The notes under the pieces are model-generated. The model had not been told where the DNA came from. It made no database searches and was given only the letters and a program-made list of their open reading frames with translations. Shown here in pieces: positions 7,891 through 16,220 of a stretch of DNA of 64,000 bases. A program made the translations under genes and the position numbers. This DNA comes from Clostridiales bacterium (GTDB taxonomy: Bacteria > Bacillota > Clostridia > Oscillospirales > Oscillospiraceae), in assembly GCA_025757645.1 (NCBI GenBank), contig CP107216.1, positions 1,177,501-1,241,500 of the forward strand. The letters run 5' to 3'. Numbering within the stretch: the first letter of the stretch is position 1; each line of letters opens with the position of its first letter.

Positions 7891-8385
7891 TTACTCGATG
7901 GTCTCGAAGTAGTCGTAGGACGGATCCTTGACCTTGTCGCGGCCATTGTTGTAGTCAGGCGCGAAATCGGGGTGCAGGATCATGGTGTTGTCGCCGGCGA
8001 CGGTGCGCTTGACAACGAGCCACTTGCCGTCGCGCTTCTCCCAGAGGTCGATGTCACGGCAGCGTGCCACGACGACCATGCCGTTGCGATACTTGCAGGC
8101 GGCGTACATGTAAGCCTCGGCGGCGGCCTTGGTGCCGTCCTCGTTGAGCTTGATGAGGATGTTGGTCATGACGTGGTGCGTGGAGACCATCTTGCGGTGC
8201 ATCTTGAGCATCATGTCGATGAAGCCGTAGCCGGTGCCCTTGTAGGTCGGGCCGTAGTCGACCTGCGCGTCCTCGGCGAACACGGTCTTGCCGAGCGGGT
8301 TGTCGATGCGGTCCAGTGCGCGGGCGTAAACGTAATACTGGTCACGGATTGCGTCTTTTTCTACGAGTTTTTCAAGTTCAGTCAT
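7891..8385 (-). CDS. SnoaL/NTF2-fold protein (third dehydratase-like gene of the cluster)
   Basis: A 164-residue protein beginning MTELEKLVEKDAIRDQYYVY, preceded by AAAGGAGA. YARALD contains Tyr20-x4-Asp25, the same pair spacing as in BaiE, and STHHVMTN holds the His70-His71 pair common in SnoaL-like and scytalone-dehydratase-like proteins. DLWEKRDGKWLVVKRT is the usual C-terminal strand pair of this fold. The Asp matching BaiE Asp106 is not evident, so it is more distant than its neighbour. Members of this superfamily dehydrate, isomerise or cyclise polycyclic substrates. Its place between a BaiE paralogue and baiE suggests action on bile acids. Confidence 0.78.
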   Translation of the reverse strand: MTELEKLVEKDAIRDQYYVYARALDRIDNPLGKTVFAEDAQVDYGPTYKGTGYGFIDMMLKMHRKMVSTHHVMTNILIKLNEDGTKAAAEAYMYAACKYRNGMVVVARCRDIDLWEKRDGKWLVVKRTVAGDNTMILHPDFAPDYNNGRDKVKDPSYDYFETIE

Positions 8386-8446
8386 GGTTTTTTCTCCTTT
8401 CGATGTTGTCCTTGTTGGCTTCCTTTGCTTATTTACAGCAGTGGCG

Positions 8447-9523
8447 TCACATCTGCGCGATGAGCGCTTCCAGTTCTGCCTTTCTGCCGGTTTGTGTGAT
8501 GATCTGCATGCCGCCCATCTGCGCGGTGCAGTTGGCCTCGACCATGCACCAGCCGTGTGTGCTGTAGGCAAGGTCCCAGCCGCAATAGTGATTTCCGGGC
8601 ACCATGTGCGCCGCCGTTGTGACCATGGCAACGGCTTTGTCCCATTCCGGGAGGCGGTAGCCGTTAAAGCGCACGCCGGTGTCCGGATGGGCCGCGTAGC
8701 GGCGGCCCTTTTTGTCCGCGCCGTCGGAGCAGATGCACCCGGTCTCGGGGTCGATGAGTGCGCTGATGCCGCCGGCGCTGAAATTGTCGATGATGCCGTC
8801 GCCGCGTCCGACGCGCAGCGTGGGGTGAAACAGCCGCACCTCACCGTCGGCCAGGACGACTGTCGGGATGCGCAGCGTGTTGACCGACTGCGGGTGGATG
8901 CGGGAGAGCGCCTCGCCCTGCTCGATGATCTGCTCGAGGATGGCGCCGTGCGCACTGTAGGCGGCGTGCGCAGCCTCGAGATAGGGGTAGTCGCGGATGG
9001 ACTCGGTATGTACGCCCTTGCCGAAGGCGGCGTAAATGGGCTTGACGATATAATCCGGGTGCGCCTGCGTGAAATCGCGCAGTGCCTCGAGCGCGGCGGG
9101 CGTGGGCTGCGCGCCTTTTTTGATGCGCAGCACATCGCGGCCGTAAAAGTCGCGGAATTTCTGGTACGTCAGGTACTTGTTCTCGAGCAGGTTCGTGTTC
9201 TTCGGGTCGTTCATGCGCGGGTAGTAGCTCATGCGCACGCCCTCGGTGATGAAGCTGTCGCGGTAGGCGGCGTCCTTCCCCTCGTAGCCGAAGAGGAAAT
9301 ATTCATTGTAGTACGAGCCGTACCGGAACAGGCTCCGGATCATGTCGCGCCGCAGACGGTACAGGCGCTTTTTGTCGCTCAGTACATCCACGCCGCGGTA
9401 CTGGGCGATGGTCTTGTCCAGATCCCGCCGCTTGCGGTGGTAGTAGTATGCCTTGCGGTACCAGGTCTGAAAACGGATCTTTCGGTAGACTTTGCGCCGC
9501 AGTTTTTTCAGCACGGGGATCAC
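8447..9523 (-). CDS. Sugar-transfer-associated ATP-grasp protein inside the bai arm
   Basis: A 358-residue protein from a GTG start (VIPVLKKLRRK). The basic, Tyr/Arg-rich first 45 residues are followed by YIVKPIYAAFGKGVHTESI (ATP-grip region), AILEQIIEQG (hinge) and NHYCGWDLAYST ... MVEANCTAQMGG (metal-ligand strand with E and N). It is the same family as the gene ending at 6153. The ribosome site (CGGAGC) is close and weak. A 9-bp-stem hairpin lies in the 85 nt separating it from baiE. No ATP-grasp enzyme is part of described bai operons as far as I know, so it is either a hitch-hiker from the adjacent surface-polymer genes or a conjugating enzyme. Confidence 0.8.
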   Translation of the reverse strand: MIPVLKKLRRKVYRKIRFQTWYRKAYYYHRKRRDLDKTIAQYRGVDVLSDKKRLYRLRRDMIRSLFRYGSYYNEYFLFGYEGKDAAYRDSFITEGVRMSYYPRMNDPKNTNLLENKYLTYQKFRDFYGRDVLRIKKGAQPTPAALEALRDFTQAHPDYIVKPIYAAFGKGVHTESIRDYPYLEAAHAAYSAHGAILEQIIEQGEALSRIHPQSVNTLRIPTVVLADGEVRLFHPTLRVGRGDGIIDNFSAGGISALIDPETGCICSDGADKKGRRYAAHPDTGVRFNGYRLPEWDKAVAMVTTAAHMVPGNHYCGWDLAYSTHGWCMVEANCTAQMGGMQIITQTGRKAELEALIAQM

Positions 9524-9557
9524 GCTCCGTTCGCAGGGATTTTTTCACTCATTTTGG

Positions 9558-9594
9558 TTCAAGCCGCCATACATCGAATGTACGACGGCTTGAA
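9558..9594 (-). repeat. Intercistronic hairpin after baiE
   Basis: Inverted repeat TTCAAGCCG / CGGCTTGAA, 9 bp, with an inner TACAT/ATGTA pairing in the 19-nt loop. No U-run follows on the minus strand. It may protect the upstream baiCD-baiE message or lower expression of the following ATP-grasp gene. Confidence 0.5.
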
Positions 9595-9608
9595 TAAAGC
9601 GGGTTTCT

Positions 9609-10142
9609 TTACTTTTTCTTGATGACTTTCTTTTTCTTCGGGCGGAACATGTTGATGCGGATGCGGTGCGTGTTGTCGCGCTGGAAGGATTCCTCATACA
9701 CGCGCAGGTAGCCGGTGTCCTCGATCAGCCACTCACCGTCGACCTTGACATACTTGTCGGTGTAGATGGCAGAGCCCTGAATCTGCGTGCCGCAGTAGGG
9801 GTTGCCCTCGGCGAAGATCAGGTTGTCCTGCAGATACCACTTGCCGTAGGCGACCGTGTCGCTTTCAAACCAGATGACCGGGTTGTGACCCTGATGCAGG
9901 GTGATCTCGGTGTGGGGCATGGACTCCTTGAAGTAGTTGGTGATCTCCTTCGGGCCGTGGAAAACGAGCTTGCCGTTGGAGTAAGCCGTGGAGATGTTCG
10001 GGGTCATGGTCGTCTCCAGCTCGTCCCAGTTCTTGGTGTCGAGCGCGCGGAAATACTTGCTCTTGAGCTCCTTAATGGCCTGCACGTCCTTGAGACGCTG
10101 CACTTCTTTCTCGAGTGCTTCGAGACGTTCTTCAACTGTCAT
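9609..10142 (-). CDS. baiE: Bile acid 7alpha-dehydratase BaiE
   Basis: A 177-residue SnoaL-fold protein, very close to C. scindens BaiE along its length (compare MTVEERLEALEKEVQ, YSNGKLVFH, YTDKY, TGYLRVYEE). BaiE removes the 7alpha-hydroxyl from 3-oxo-delta4 bile acid CoA intermediates, the committing step of 7alpha-dehydroxylation. The catalytic residues I recall for the C. scindens enzyme, Tyr30, Asp35, His83 and Asp106, are all present at identical numbering, and Arg146 corresponds to Arg147 here. GGAGG lies 7 nt upstream of the ATG. The C-terminus has an unusual lysine-rich tail (RPKKKKVIKKK). It follows baiCD by 43 nt in one transcript. Confidence 0.95.
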   Translation of the reverse strand: MTVEERLEALEKEVQRLKDVQAIKELKSKYFRALDTKNWDELETTMTPNISTAYSNGKLVFHGPKEITNYFKESMPHTEITLHQGHNPVIWFESDTVAYGKWYLQDNLIFAEGNPYCGTQIQGSAIYTDKYVKVDGEWLIEDTGYLRVYEESFQRDNTHRIRINMFRPKKKKVIKKK

Positions 10143-10185
10143 AATGATAACCTCCTGACTTGTTATCTGTGTTTGACGTTTGCGA

Positions 10186-12111
10186 TCAGACCTTCATGGC
10201 GGCGGCGTAAGCGTCGGCGGTGGCTTCGATGCCCATGTCGGCCTTCTTGGCGCTGCCGATCACGTCGCAGGGGATGCCGAGCTCGCTGCACGCATCGGTC
10301 AGCTCCTGCGTCGGGCGGGAGTGCATGCCGGTGGCGATGACGAGGGAATCAAAGTGGCGGGTCTTCTCAACGGTCTTCTTGGCCTTGTTCGTGAACGCGT
10401 AGGTGATCTCGTGGTCGCCGATGTTGGTGACCTTGGAGTTGCGGCTCTTCTTGATGGTATCGCCGGGGTACTCGATGTCGAGGAACATGGTGCGCAGCAT
10501 ACCCATCTTGTTGCCGACGCGCTTGGAATCCATCACGCGCACATCGGTGACGCCGTGCTCGATGAGGAACTGCGCGGTCTCGCAGCCAACGCCGCCGCCG
10601 CCGAGGATGATGGTTTCACCGTGCGGCATGGCCTTGCCGGCCAGCACGTCCTCAGCCACGTAGACGTCCTTCGCGGTGTCGAGACCCGGGATGTTCGGGG
10701 CGACAAAGTGCGCGCCGGTGGCGACGATCACGTGATCGGGCTTGACTTCCTTGATGAGCTCGGGCGTGACGGTCACGCCGGTCTTGATCTCGATGCCCAT
10801 ACGCTTGCACTCCTCAGCGTCCCACATGACGGCGTCGGTGAAGGCCTGCTTCTTCGGGGCCTTTCCGGCGAGCACAAAGTGGCCGCCCGGGGCGTCGGTG
10901 GCTTCATAGACGGTCGGATTGTGGCCGCGAGCCTTGAGGTACTCGGCTGCCATCAGACCGCCGATGCCGGCGCCGATGACCATGACGTTCTTGGCTTTCT
11001 CCGGCTTCGGGAGGCCCTTGTACTCCAGGCAGAGCGCCGGGTTGCGGGTGCAGGTGATGTGCTTGGCCTTCGGATCGATGACCTTGTCATAGCAGCCCTC
11101 GGTGCAGCCGATGCAGCGGCGGATCTCCGCCTCGCGGCCTTCCATGGACTTGTTGCACCATTCGGGATCGGCGAGCTGCGCACGGCCGACGGCGACCATG
11201 TCGATCTTGCCCTCACGGATGAGCTGATCGGCCAGAGCGGGGTCGACGATGCGGCCGACGCCGATGACCGGGATGTTCACGCGCGCCTTGATGGCGGCGA
11301 TGTTGTCCATGTTGAAGCCGGGCTCCAGATTGTAGGGCGGCACTTCATACACGGTCGCAAGGCTGCGGGCGTTGCCGCGGGACAGGTCGATCGCATCGAC
11401 ACCGGCCTCGGCGGCCCAGTTGATGAACTGCACGGTCTCGTCCTGCGTGGTCACGGCCGGGAGCATCTCGTCGATGGCGTCCAGGCGCATGAGCAGCGGC
11501 ATGTCTTCCGGCATGTTCTTGCGCATCTCGCGGATGACCTCGAGATTGAAGCGGCAGCGGTTCTCCAGGCTCTGGTTGCCGTACTCGTCGGTGCGCTTGT
11601 TGAGCGAGGGGTTCATGAATTCGTGCGGCAGATAAGTGTGTGCGCCGTGGAACTCGAGTGCGTCAAAGCCGGCCTCGACAGCGAGCTTGGCGGAGTAGCC
11701 GAACTGCTTGACGATCTCGTGGATGCGCTCGACGGTCAGCGTGTCAGGCGTCTCAAGCTTGTTGGTCTTGTCGAAGAACTCTTCGGGCACGAAGCCGCCG
11801 TGCCAGATCTGCACGCCTGCTTTGCCGCCGGCCGCGTGGATCGCGTCGGTGATCTTGCGCAGCTGGTCTCTGTGGTGCTCATTATAAAGGCCGAGGTACA
11901 GGTATGCATGGCACTCGGGGCAGATGGAGACGAGCTCGACAATGTTCAGGCCGCAGCCGCCGGCTGCGCGCGCCGCATGGTAGGCGGGCAGATCCTCGCC
12001 CACGTCGTTCTTGTCCTTGACCATCTTGGTGTTCATACCCGGCAGGACCACACGGTTTTTCAGCTCAAGCCCTCTGAGCTTGATGGGAGAAAACAATGCA
12101 TCGTAACTCAT
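10186..12111 (-). CDS. baiCD: 3-oxo-delta4-bile acid oxidoreductase BaiCD
   Basis: A 641-residue NADH:flavin oxidoreductase (old yellow enzyme family). The start MSYDALFSPIKLRGLELK was chosen over an in-frame GTG three codons earlier because C. scindens BaiCD begins MSYEALFSPFK and AAAGG lies about 8 nt upstream. Domains: a TIM-barrel FMN domain (about 1-340), a four-Cys [4Fe-4S] site (CIGCTEGC ... CTRNPALC), then FAD and NAD(P) Rossmann loops (VIGAGIGGLMAAEYL; ILGGGGVGCETAQF). BaiCD acts on the C4-C5 bond of 3-oxo bile-acid CoA (delta4 formation or reduction). It heads the minus arm, divergent from baiH. Confidence 0.94.
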   Translation of the reverse strand: MSYDALFSPIKLRGLELKNRVVLPGMNTKMVKDKNDVGEDLPAYHAARAAGGCGLNIVELVSICPECHAYLYLGLYNEHHRDQLRKITDAIHAAGGKAGVQIWHGGFVPEEFFDKTNKLETPDTLTVERIHEIVKQFGYSAKLAVEAGFDALEFHGAHTYLPHEFMNPSLNKRTDEYGNQSLENRCRFNLEVIREMRKNMPEDMPLLMRLDAIDEMLPAVTTQDETVQFINWAAEAGVDAIDLSRGNARSLATVYEVPPYNLEPGFNMDNIAAIKARVNIPVIGVGRIVDPALADQLIREGKIDMVAVGRAQLADPEWCNKSMEGREAEIRRCIGCTEGCYDKVIDPKAKHITCTRNPALCLEYKGLPKPEKAKNVMVIGAGIGGLMAAEYLKARGHNPTVYEATDAPGGHFVLAGKAPKKQAFTDAVMWDAEECKRMGIEIKTGVTVTPELIKEVKPDHVIVATGAHFVAPNIPGLDTAKDVYVAEDVLAGKAMPHGETIILGGGGVGCETAQFLIEHGVTDVRVMDSKRVGNKMGMLRTMFLDIEYPGDTIKKSRNSKVTNIGDHEITYAFTNKAKKTVEKTRHFDSLVIATGMHSRPTQELTDACSELGIPCDVIGSAKKADMGIEATADAYAAAMKV

Positions 12112-12259
12112 GAAATACACCTTTCTTCATTGGAATGAATCCGAATCTGATTTCCTACACGTCTGCCTGAGAGCGGAGTTCCTTAATCATGTCCGACGGA
12201 CCCGGGAATGATCCGGCGGAGACCGGCCGCTGGTGGCCGGATTCCGCTCTGCATCAGCT

Positions 12260-12288
12260 ATTGTAGAAATTTTAACACTAGGCCGCAA
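12260..12288 (-). promoter_or_regulatory. Candidate baiCD promoter
   Basis: On the minus strand TTGCGG (12288-12283) is 17 bp from TACAAT (12265-12260). This would leave a leader of about 140 nt before baiCD. The -35 is poor, which suits activator dependence. Confidence 0.45.
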
Positions 12289-12304
12289 AACGTGTCGGAA
12301 AGAA

Positions 12305-12380
12305 TGTGGCGTAATCATGCGCGGGAAATGTACAAAAACTTCAGTTTTATTGTCACATGGCGGACGAAGTGTGGCGTAAT
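12305..12380 (+). repeat. 11-bp direct repeat TGTGGCGTAAT, two copies
   Basis: Exact copies lie at 12305-12315 and 12370-12380, 65 bp apart start to start, upstream of the candidate baiCD promoter. Both are followed by A-rich ACAAAA words. They may be regulator sites. Confidence 0.55.
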
Positions 12381-12557
12381 ATACAAAATCGGCTGCGATT
12401 TCTTGTGCAGTTTCGCTTCTTTCCACAGAGAACGCCGGGGGATCGCTGCGCTTTTTCGGCATGTTATCGACGGACAATTTCGACAAAATGGGTGCAAAAT
12501 GTAGTGAAAACGAAAAAAGTGTCTGCCTGCGCGCCATCATTTTCTGAAATTCTTTTT

Positions 12558-12588
12558 GAAAATGTGGATTATTTAACAAGAAAATGTG
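12558..12588 (+). promoter_or_regulatory. Direct repeat GAAAATGTG x2, candidate AraC-type operator
   Basis: Copies at 12558-12566 and 12580-12588 are exactly 22 bp apart, two helical turns. The downstream copy abuts the position of the -35 of the baiH promoter. This is the arrangement used by AraC-family activators, and an AraC gene follows baiH. Confidence 0.55.
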
Positions 12589-12617
12589 CGACATGGCCGC
12601 GCCGTTTCCTTTATACT
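12589..12617 (+). promoter_or_regulatory. Candidate baiH promoter
   Basis: TATACT (12612-12617) is a good -10. The sequence 17 bp upstream (CGACAT) is not a -35 match, which fits an activator-dependent promoter next to the GAAAATGTG repeats. Confidence 0.45.
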
Positions 12618-12724
12618 GAAAGCACAAACCATCCGGAGCACCCATGCGCGCCCTCCGGCCGGCATGTCCGGCGGGCGGCCGTTGCGTGGGATACACATTT
12701 AATAATCGTTCAGGAGGCAATCAC

Positions 12725-14716
12725 ATGATAACCGATATGAAAGATGCGAAAATCTTCTCGCCCCTGCAGCTGGGCAGAACGACGCTGAAAAACCGTATCG
12801 CCATGGCGCCGATGAGCATGCACTATGAGGCGACCAACGGCACGGTGCCCAAGCAGCTCGCGGATATCTTTGTGCGCCGCGCAGAGGGCGGCGCCGGCTA
12901 CGTCGTCATCGACGCAGTCACGGTCGATCATAAGTATTGGTACATCGGCAAGACGACCGCGCTGGACAAGGACTCCCTCGTCCCGCAGTTTGCCGCCTTT
13001 GCCAAGCGCGTGAGCGATGCCGGCAGCACGCTCTTCCCGCAGCTCATTCACCCCGGCCCGGAGTCCATCTGTGCGCTCAAGGGCATCACGCCGCTCGGCC
13101 CGTCCGTGAACACGAACGCCAACGGCGCTGTCAGCCGCCCGATCACCATTGACGAGATCCACAAGGTCGTCAAGCAGTACGGCCAGGCCGCGCGCCGCGC
13201 CGAAGAGGCCGGCTGCGGCGGCATTGCCCTGCACGTCGCGCATGCTTACATGCTGCCGGGCGCATTCCTCAGCCCGCTGCGCAATAAGCGCATGGACGAG
13301 TACGGCGGCTGCATCGACAACCGCGCGCGCCTGATCCTGGAGATCATTGAAGAGTGCCGCCGCAACATCAGCCGCGATTTCCCGATCGTGCTGCGTGTCT
13401 CCGGTTCCGAGCGTGAGCCGGGCGGCAACTCCCTGGATGAAATGCTTTACCTCGCCCCGAAGTTCGAGGCTGCGGGCGTTGACATGCTCGAAGTCTCCGG
13501 CGGCGTCCAATATGAGGGCCTTCAGAACATCCTTCCTTCCCACAGCCAGAAGATCGGCATGAACGTCTACGAGGCGTCGGAGATCAAGAAGGTCGTGAAC
13601 ATCCCGGTTTTCGTTGTCGGCAAGATCAACGACGTGCGCTACGCCGCCGATCTGGTGGAGCGTGGTCTGGTGGACGGCGTGTCTATGGGCCGTCCTTTGC
13701 TCGCAGACCCCGACCTGCCGAAGAAAGCTTACGAGAACCGCTTCGATGACATCACGCCCTGCGGCTCCTGCGGCGGCCGGTGCATCACGCCGGAAGATCC
13801 GCATCATCCGGTCTGCAAGTGCCACATCAACCCGCTCGTCGGCCACGAGTATGACTATCCGTTCAACCCGACCGACAAGCCGAAGAAGGTCCTCGTCATT
13901 GGCGCCGGCCCCGGCGGCATGTACACCGCTGTCACGGCGGCCGAGCGCGGCCACGACGTCACCGTCTGGGAGAAGAGCAAGCAGATCGGCGGTCAGCTGA
14001 ATCTGGCGGTCGTCTCTCCCGGCAAGCAGGAGATGTGCAAGTGGCTCACGCACCTGAACTACCGCGCCAAGAAGGCCGGCGTGAAGTTCGAGTTCAAGAA
14101 GGAAGCCACGGTCGAGAACGTGAAGGAATTCGCGCCCGATGCCGTCGTCGTCGCCACCGGCGCGACGCCGCTCATCCCGACCTTCATCAAGGGCGTCGGC
14201 GACTATCCGATCATCACCACCCATGATATCCTCAGCCGCAAGGTCACCATCCCGAAGGGCACGGTCTGCATCCTCGGCGGCGGCGAAGTCGCCTGCGAGA
14301 CGGCCGAAATGCTCATGGCCGACGCGCGTCCGAACTCCTTTGCCACCACCGGCAGCATCGGCGACGTGGAAGTCACGCTCGTGGAGATGCAGCCGCAGCT
14401 CATGACCGGCGTCTGCCTGCCGAACCGCAACATTGCGCTCGCCAGCCTGCGCCGCGAGGGCGTTAAGAGCTACATCAACTCCAAGGTGCTCGAAGTGACC
14501 GAGCACGAGGTCAAGATCCAGCACAAGGATGGCACGGAAGAGTGGCTCAAGGGCTTTGACTACATTGTCCTCGGCCTCGGCTCCCGCAAGTACGATCCGC
14601 TGTCCGAAGAGCTCAAGGCGTTCGTGCCGGAAGTCCACGTGATCGGCGACGCCATCAAGCCGGGCCAGTCCAGCGATGCCATGCATCAGGGCTTCCACGT
14701 CGGCTACGAGCTGTAA
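12725..14716 (+). CDS. baiH: NADH:flavin oxidoreductase BaiH
   Basis: A 663-residue paralogue of BaiCD from the same old-yellow-enzyme group. It matches C. scindens BaiH closely (MAPMSMHYEA, TVPKQLADIFVRRAEGG, FLSPLRNKRMDEYGG). Domains: FMN barrel (about 1-345), four-Cys iron-sulfur site (CGSCGGRC ... CKC), FAD loop VLVIGAGPGGMYTAVTAAE and NAD loop CILGGGEVACETAE. BaiH was first linked to 7beta-epimers; later work assigns BaiCD and BaiH to the delta-bond redox steps. Start by AGGAGG 8 nt upstream of the ATG. It is transcribed divergently from baiCD and ends at a strong terminator, so here it is monocistronic, unlike the single operon of C. scindens. Confidence 0.94.
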   Translation: MITDMKDAKIFSPLQLGRTTLKNRIAMAPMSMHYEATNGTVPKQLADIFVRRAEGGAGYVVIDAVTVDHKYWYIGKTTALDKDSLVPQFAAFAKRVSDAGSTLFPQLIHPGPESICALKGITPLGPSVNTNANGAVSRPITIDEIHKVVKQYGQAARRAEEAGCGGIALHVAHAYMLPGAFLSPLRNKRMDEYGGCIDNRARLILEIIEECRRNISRDFPIVLRVSGSEREPGGNSLDEMLYLAPKFEAAGVDMLEVSGGVQYEGLQNILPSHSQKIGMNVYEASEIKKVVNIPVFVVGKINDVRYAADLVERGLVDGVSMGRPLLADPDLPKKAYENRFDDITPCGSCGGRCITPEDPHHPVCKCHINPLVGHEYDYPFNPTDKPKKVLVIGAGPGGMYTAVTAAERGHDVTVWEKSKQIGGQLNLAVVSPGKQEMCKWLTHLNYRAKKAGVKFEFKKEATVENVKEFAPDAVVVATGATPLIPTFIKGVGDYPIITTHDILSRKVTIPKGTVCILGGGEVACETAEMLMADARPNSFATTGSIGDVEVTLVEMQPQLMTGVCLPNRNIALASLRREGVKSYINSKVLEVTEHEVKIQHKDGTEEWLKGFDYIVLGLGSRKYDPLSEELKAFVPEVHVIGDAIKPGQSSDAMHQGFHVGYEL

Positions 14717-14784
14717 GTCAGCGTCAATTCTCTTTGCTATTTTTCTTTTCATCCTCTTACTCCTTTCAATCTTATCACAGCGCG

Positions 14785-14817
14785 AAGGCCCGCCGGATGC
14801 ACACCGGCGGGCCTTTT
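14785..14817 (+). terminator. Rho-independent terminator after baiH
   Basis: GGCCCGCCGG / CCGGCGGGCC stem of 10 bp, 7-nt loop, then TTTT. It separates baiH from the regulator genes. Confidence 0.85.
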
Positions 14818-14975
14818 GCCACTTTTCGCTTTTTGTAACACAACGGGGAAAATGTTTAAAAGTTTGGAATTCGTTCACTTGTTTTTTGCACAAAAAGCTG
14901 TTAATCTATAAACAGAAGTATTGTCGGTTGCCGGTTTGCAAGCCGTATTGTTACCACGAATGGGGGCTAAGCACG

Positions 14976-16220
14976 TTGAAGAGAAAAAACAGGCCGCTCT
15001 GCGAGACACCGCGCAGCGGGTATTTTTGCGGGCCGGATAAGTATCTCCGTCTTCAGGAGCACACCATTAGTGAGGAGCTGTTCCCCGTTATGGAGGTGGA
15101 CAGCTATTTTGTGCTTGTCCGCAGCGGCAGCGGCAGCTTTATCATCAACGGGGAGGAATTCCCCGTGCAGGCGGGCTGCGTTGCCTGGATCCAGTGCTCG
15201 CAGGTGCTGACGATCTGCCCCGAATTCGGGGAGACGCTCACGCTCTGGGTCGCCGCGTTTGATTATCAGCTTTTGAGCTATTATATGTTCAATCAGATCA
15301 CCAACCTGCGAGAGGTCGAGATCGTGACCGGCCTGCCGGTCATCGGGCCGGAAGGGGACGATGTTCGCCAGATCGCGCGGCAGTTTGAGCAGTTTCGCCA
15401 CCTGAGCGCGAAAAACAGCTGCGGCTCGGCTGTGATCCGCAGCTCCTTCCTGCGCAAGATCGAGCTGCTGTATAACCGCGCCGCCGCACGCCGCAAGGAG
15501 CAGTACTCGCTGCTGGATATGCCGCTCGGCCGGCGCGCCAGCCTCTATATCGCCACGCACAGCACGGCGGAGCTCACGGCGGCCTCGGTCGCCGAGGCGG
15601 TCTCGTCCGACGCGGATGAGACGGCACTCAACCATGCGCTGCTGATTGCCACGGGGCTGAATTTCAGCCAGTATGTCAACCGCGTGCGATTGATCCTGGC
15701 CATGTCGTACTTCCTGTATGACAGCCTGCCGTTTGACTATGTGTCGTCCATCTCCGGCTTTCATATGAGCATCACGTTTTTCCGCCGCTTCAAGGCGCTG
15801 ACCGGCATGACCCCGCAAGGGTACCTCAACGATATGCTCAGCGACGGGAAGGACGGCCGGGTCTACCGCGGCATGATCCTGAGTGAGACGCTTATCTCTG
15901 CCATCAGTTATCTGTATGAAAATATGTCCGAGCCGATCGACGCGGAAAAGATCGCGCACGATCTCTACACCTCGGAGAATATCCTGCGTGTGCAGCTCAA
16001 GACGCGCCTGAACTCCAGCTACAAGCAGATTCTGTCGATGTTCCGTGTCCGCTATGCCGAGGCGCTGCTCACGACGACGGAGCTGCCGACAGTCGACATC
16101 GCCATGGAGACGGGCTTCGGCTCTGACCGCACGATGGGCCGCGTGTTCTATGCGCTCAACAAGATGTCACCAGGCGAGTTCCGCAAGCAGAGAGGACAGG
16201 GGAGGAAGCAGCATGGCTAA
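14976..16220 (+). CDS. AraC-family regulator with two DNA-binding domains
   Basis: A 414-residue protein. The TTG start was chosen because no ATG exists in frame between the baiH terminator and the conserved region, and a GGGGG run lies about 10 nt upstream. An N-terminal cupin-like sensor domain (about 20-130; SYFVLVRSGSGSFIINGEE) is followed by an AraC-type domain at about 189-287 (SISGFHMSITFFRRFKALTG, then MTPQGYL) and a second at about 308-408 (AMETGFGSDRTMGRVF, MSPGEFRKQ). A tandem pair is unusual. AraC/XylS regulators are encoded beside bai genes in C. scindens, so bile-acid-dependent control of this cluster is the likely role. The cupin gene overlaps its end. Confidence 0.85.
   Translation: MKRKNRPLCETPRSGYFCGPDKYLRLQEHTISEELFPVMEVDSYFVLVRSGSGSFIINGEEFPVQAGCVAWIQCSQVLTICPEFGETLTLWVAAFDYQLLSYYMFNQITNLREVEIVTGLPVIGPEGDDVRQIARQFEQFRHLSAKNSCGSAVIRSSFLRKIELLYNRAAARRKEQYSLLDMPLGRRASLYIATHSTAELTAASVAEAVSSDADETALNHALLIATGLNFSQYVNRVRLILAMSYFLYDSLPFDYVSSISGFHMSITFFRRFKALTGMTPQGYLNDMLSDGKDGRVYRGMILSETLISAISYLYENMSEPIDAEKIAHDLYTSENILRVQLKTRLNSSYKQILSMFRVRYAEALLTTTELPTVDIAMETGFGSDRTMGRVFYALNKMSPGEFRKQRGQGRKQHG

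Larger units (their letters stand above)
12112..12724. promoter_or_regulatory. Divergent baiCD/baiH control region (about 610 bp without a gene)
   Basis: AT-richer than its surroundings. It holds a candidate promoter for each arm, an 11-bp direct repeat 65 bp apart (TGTGGCGTAAT), and a 9-bp direct repeat 22 bp apart beside the baiH promoter. Several further AAAATGT-like words occur (12326, 12496). The short open frames here have no ribosome sites or family features and I do not call them genes. Confidence 0.7.

Noticed and set aside
12187..12720. Open frames in the baiCD-baiH intergenic region on both strands
   Set aside because: No ribosome sites or domain features; the base composition and repeats fit a control region.
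14676..14975. An upstream ATG start for the AraC gene inside the end of baiH
   Set aside because: It would overlap baiH and its terminator; the TTG start begins just before conserved sequence.
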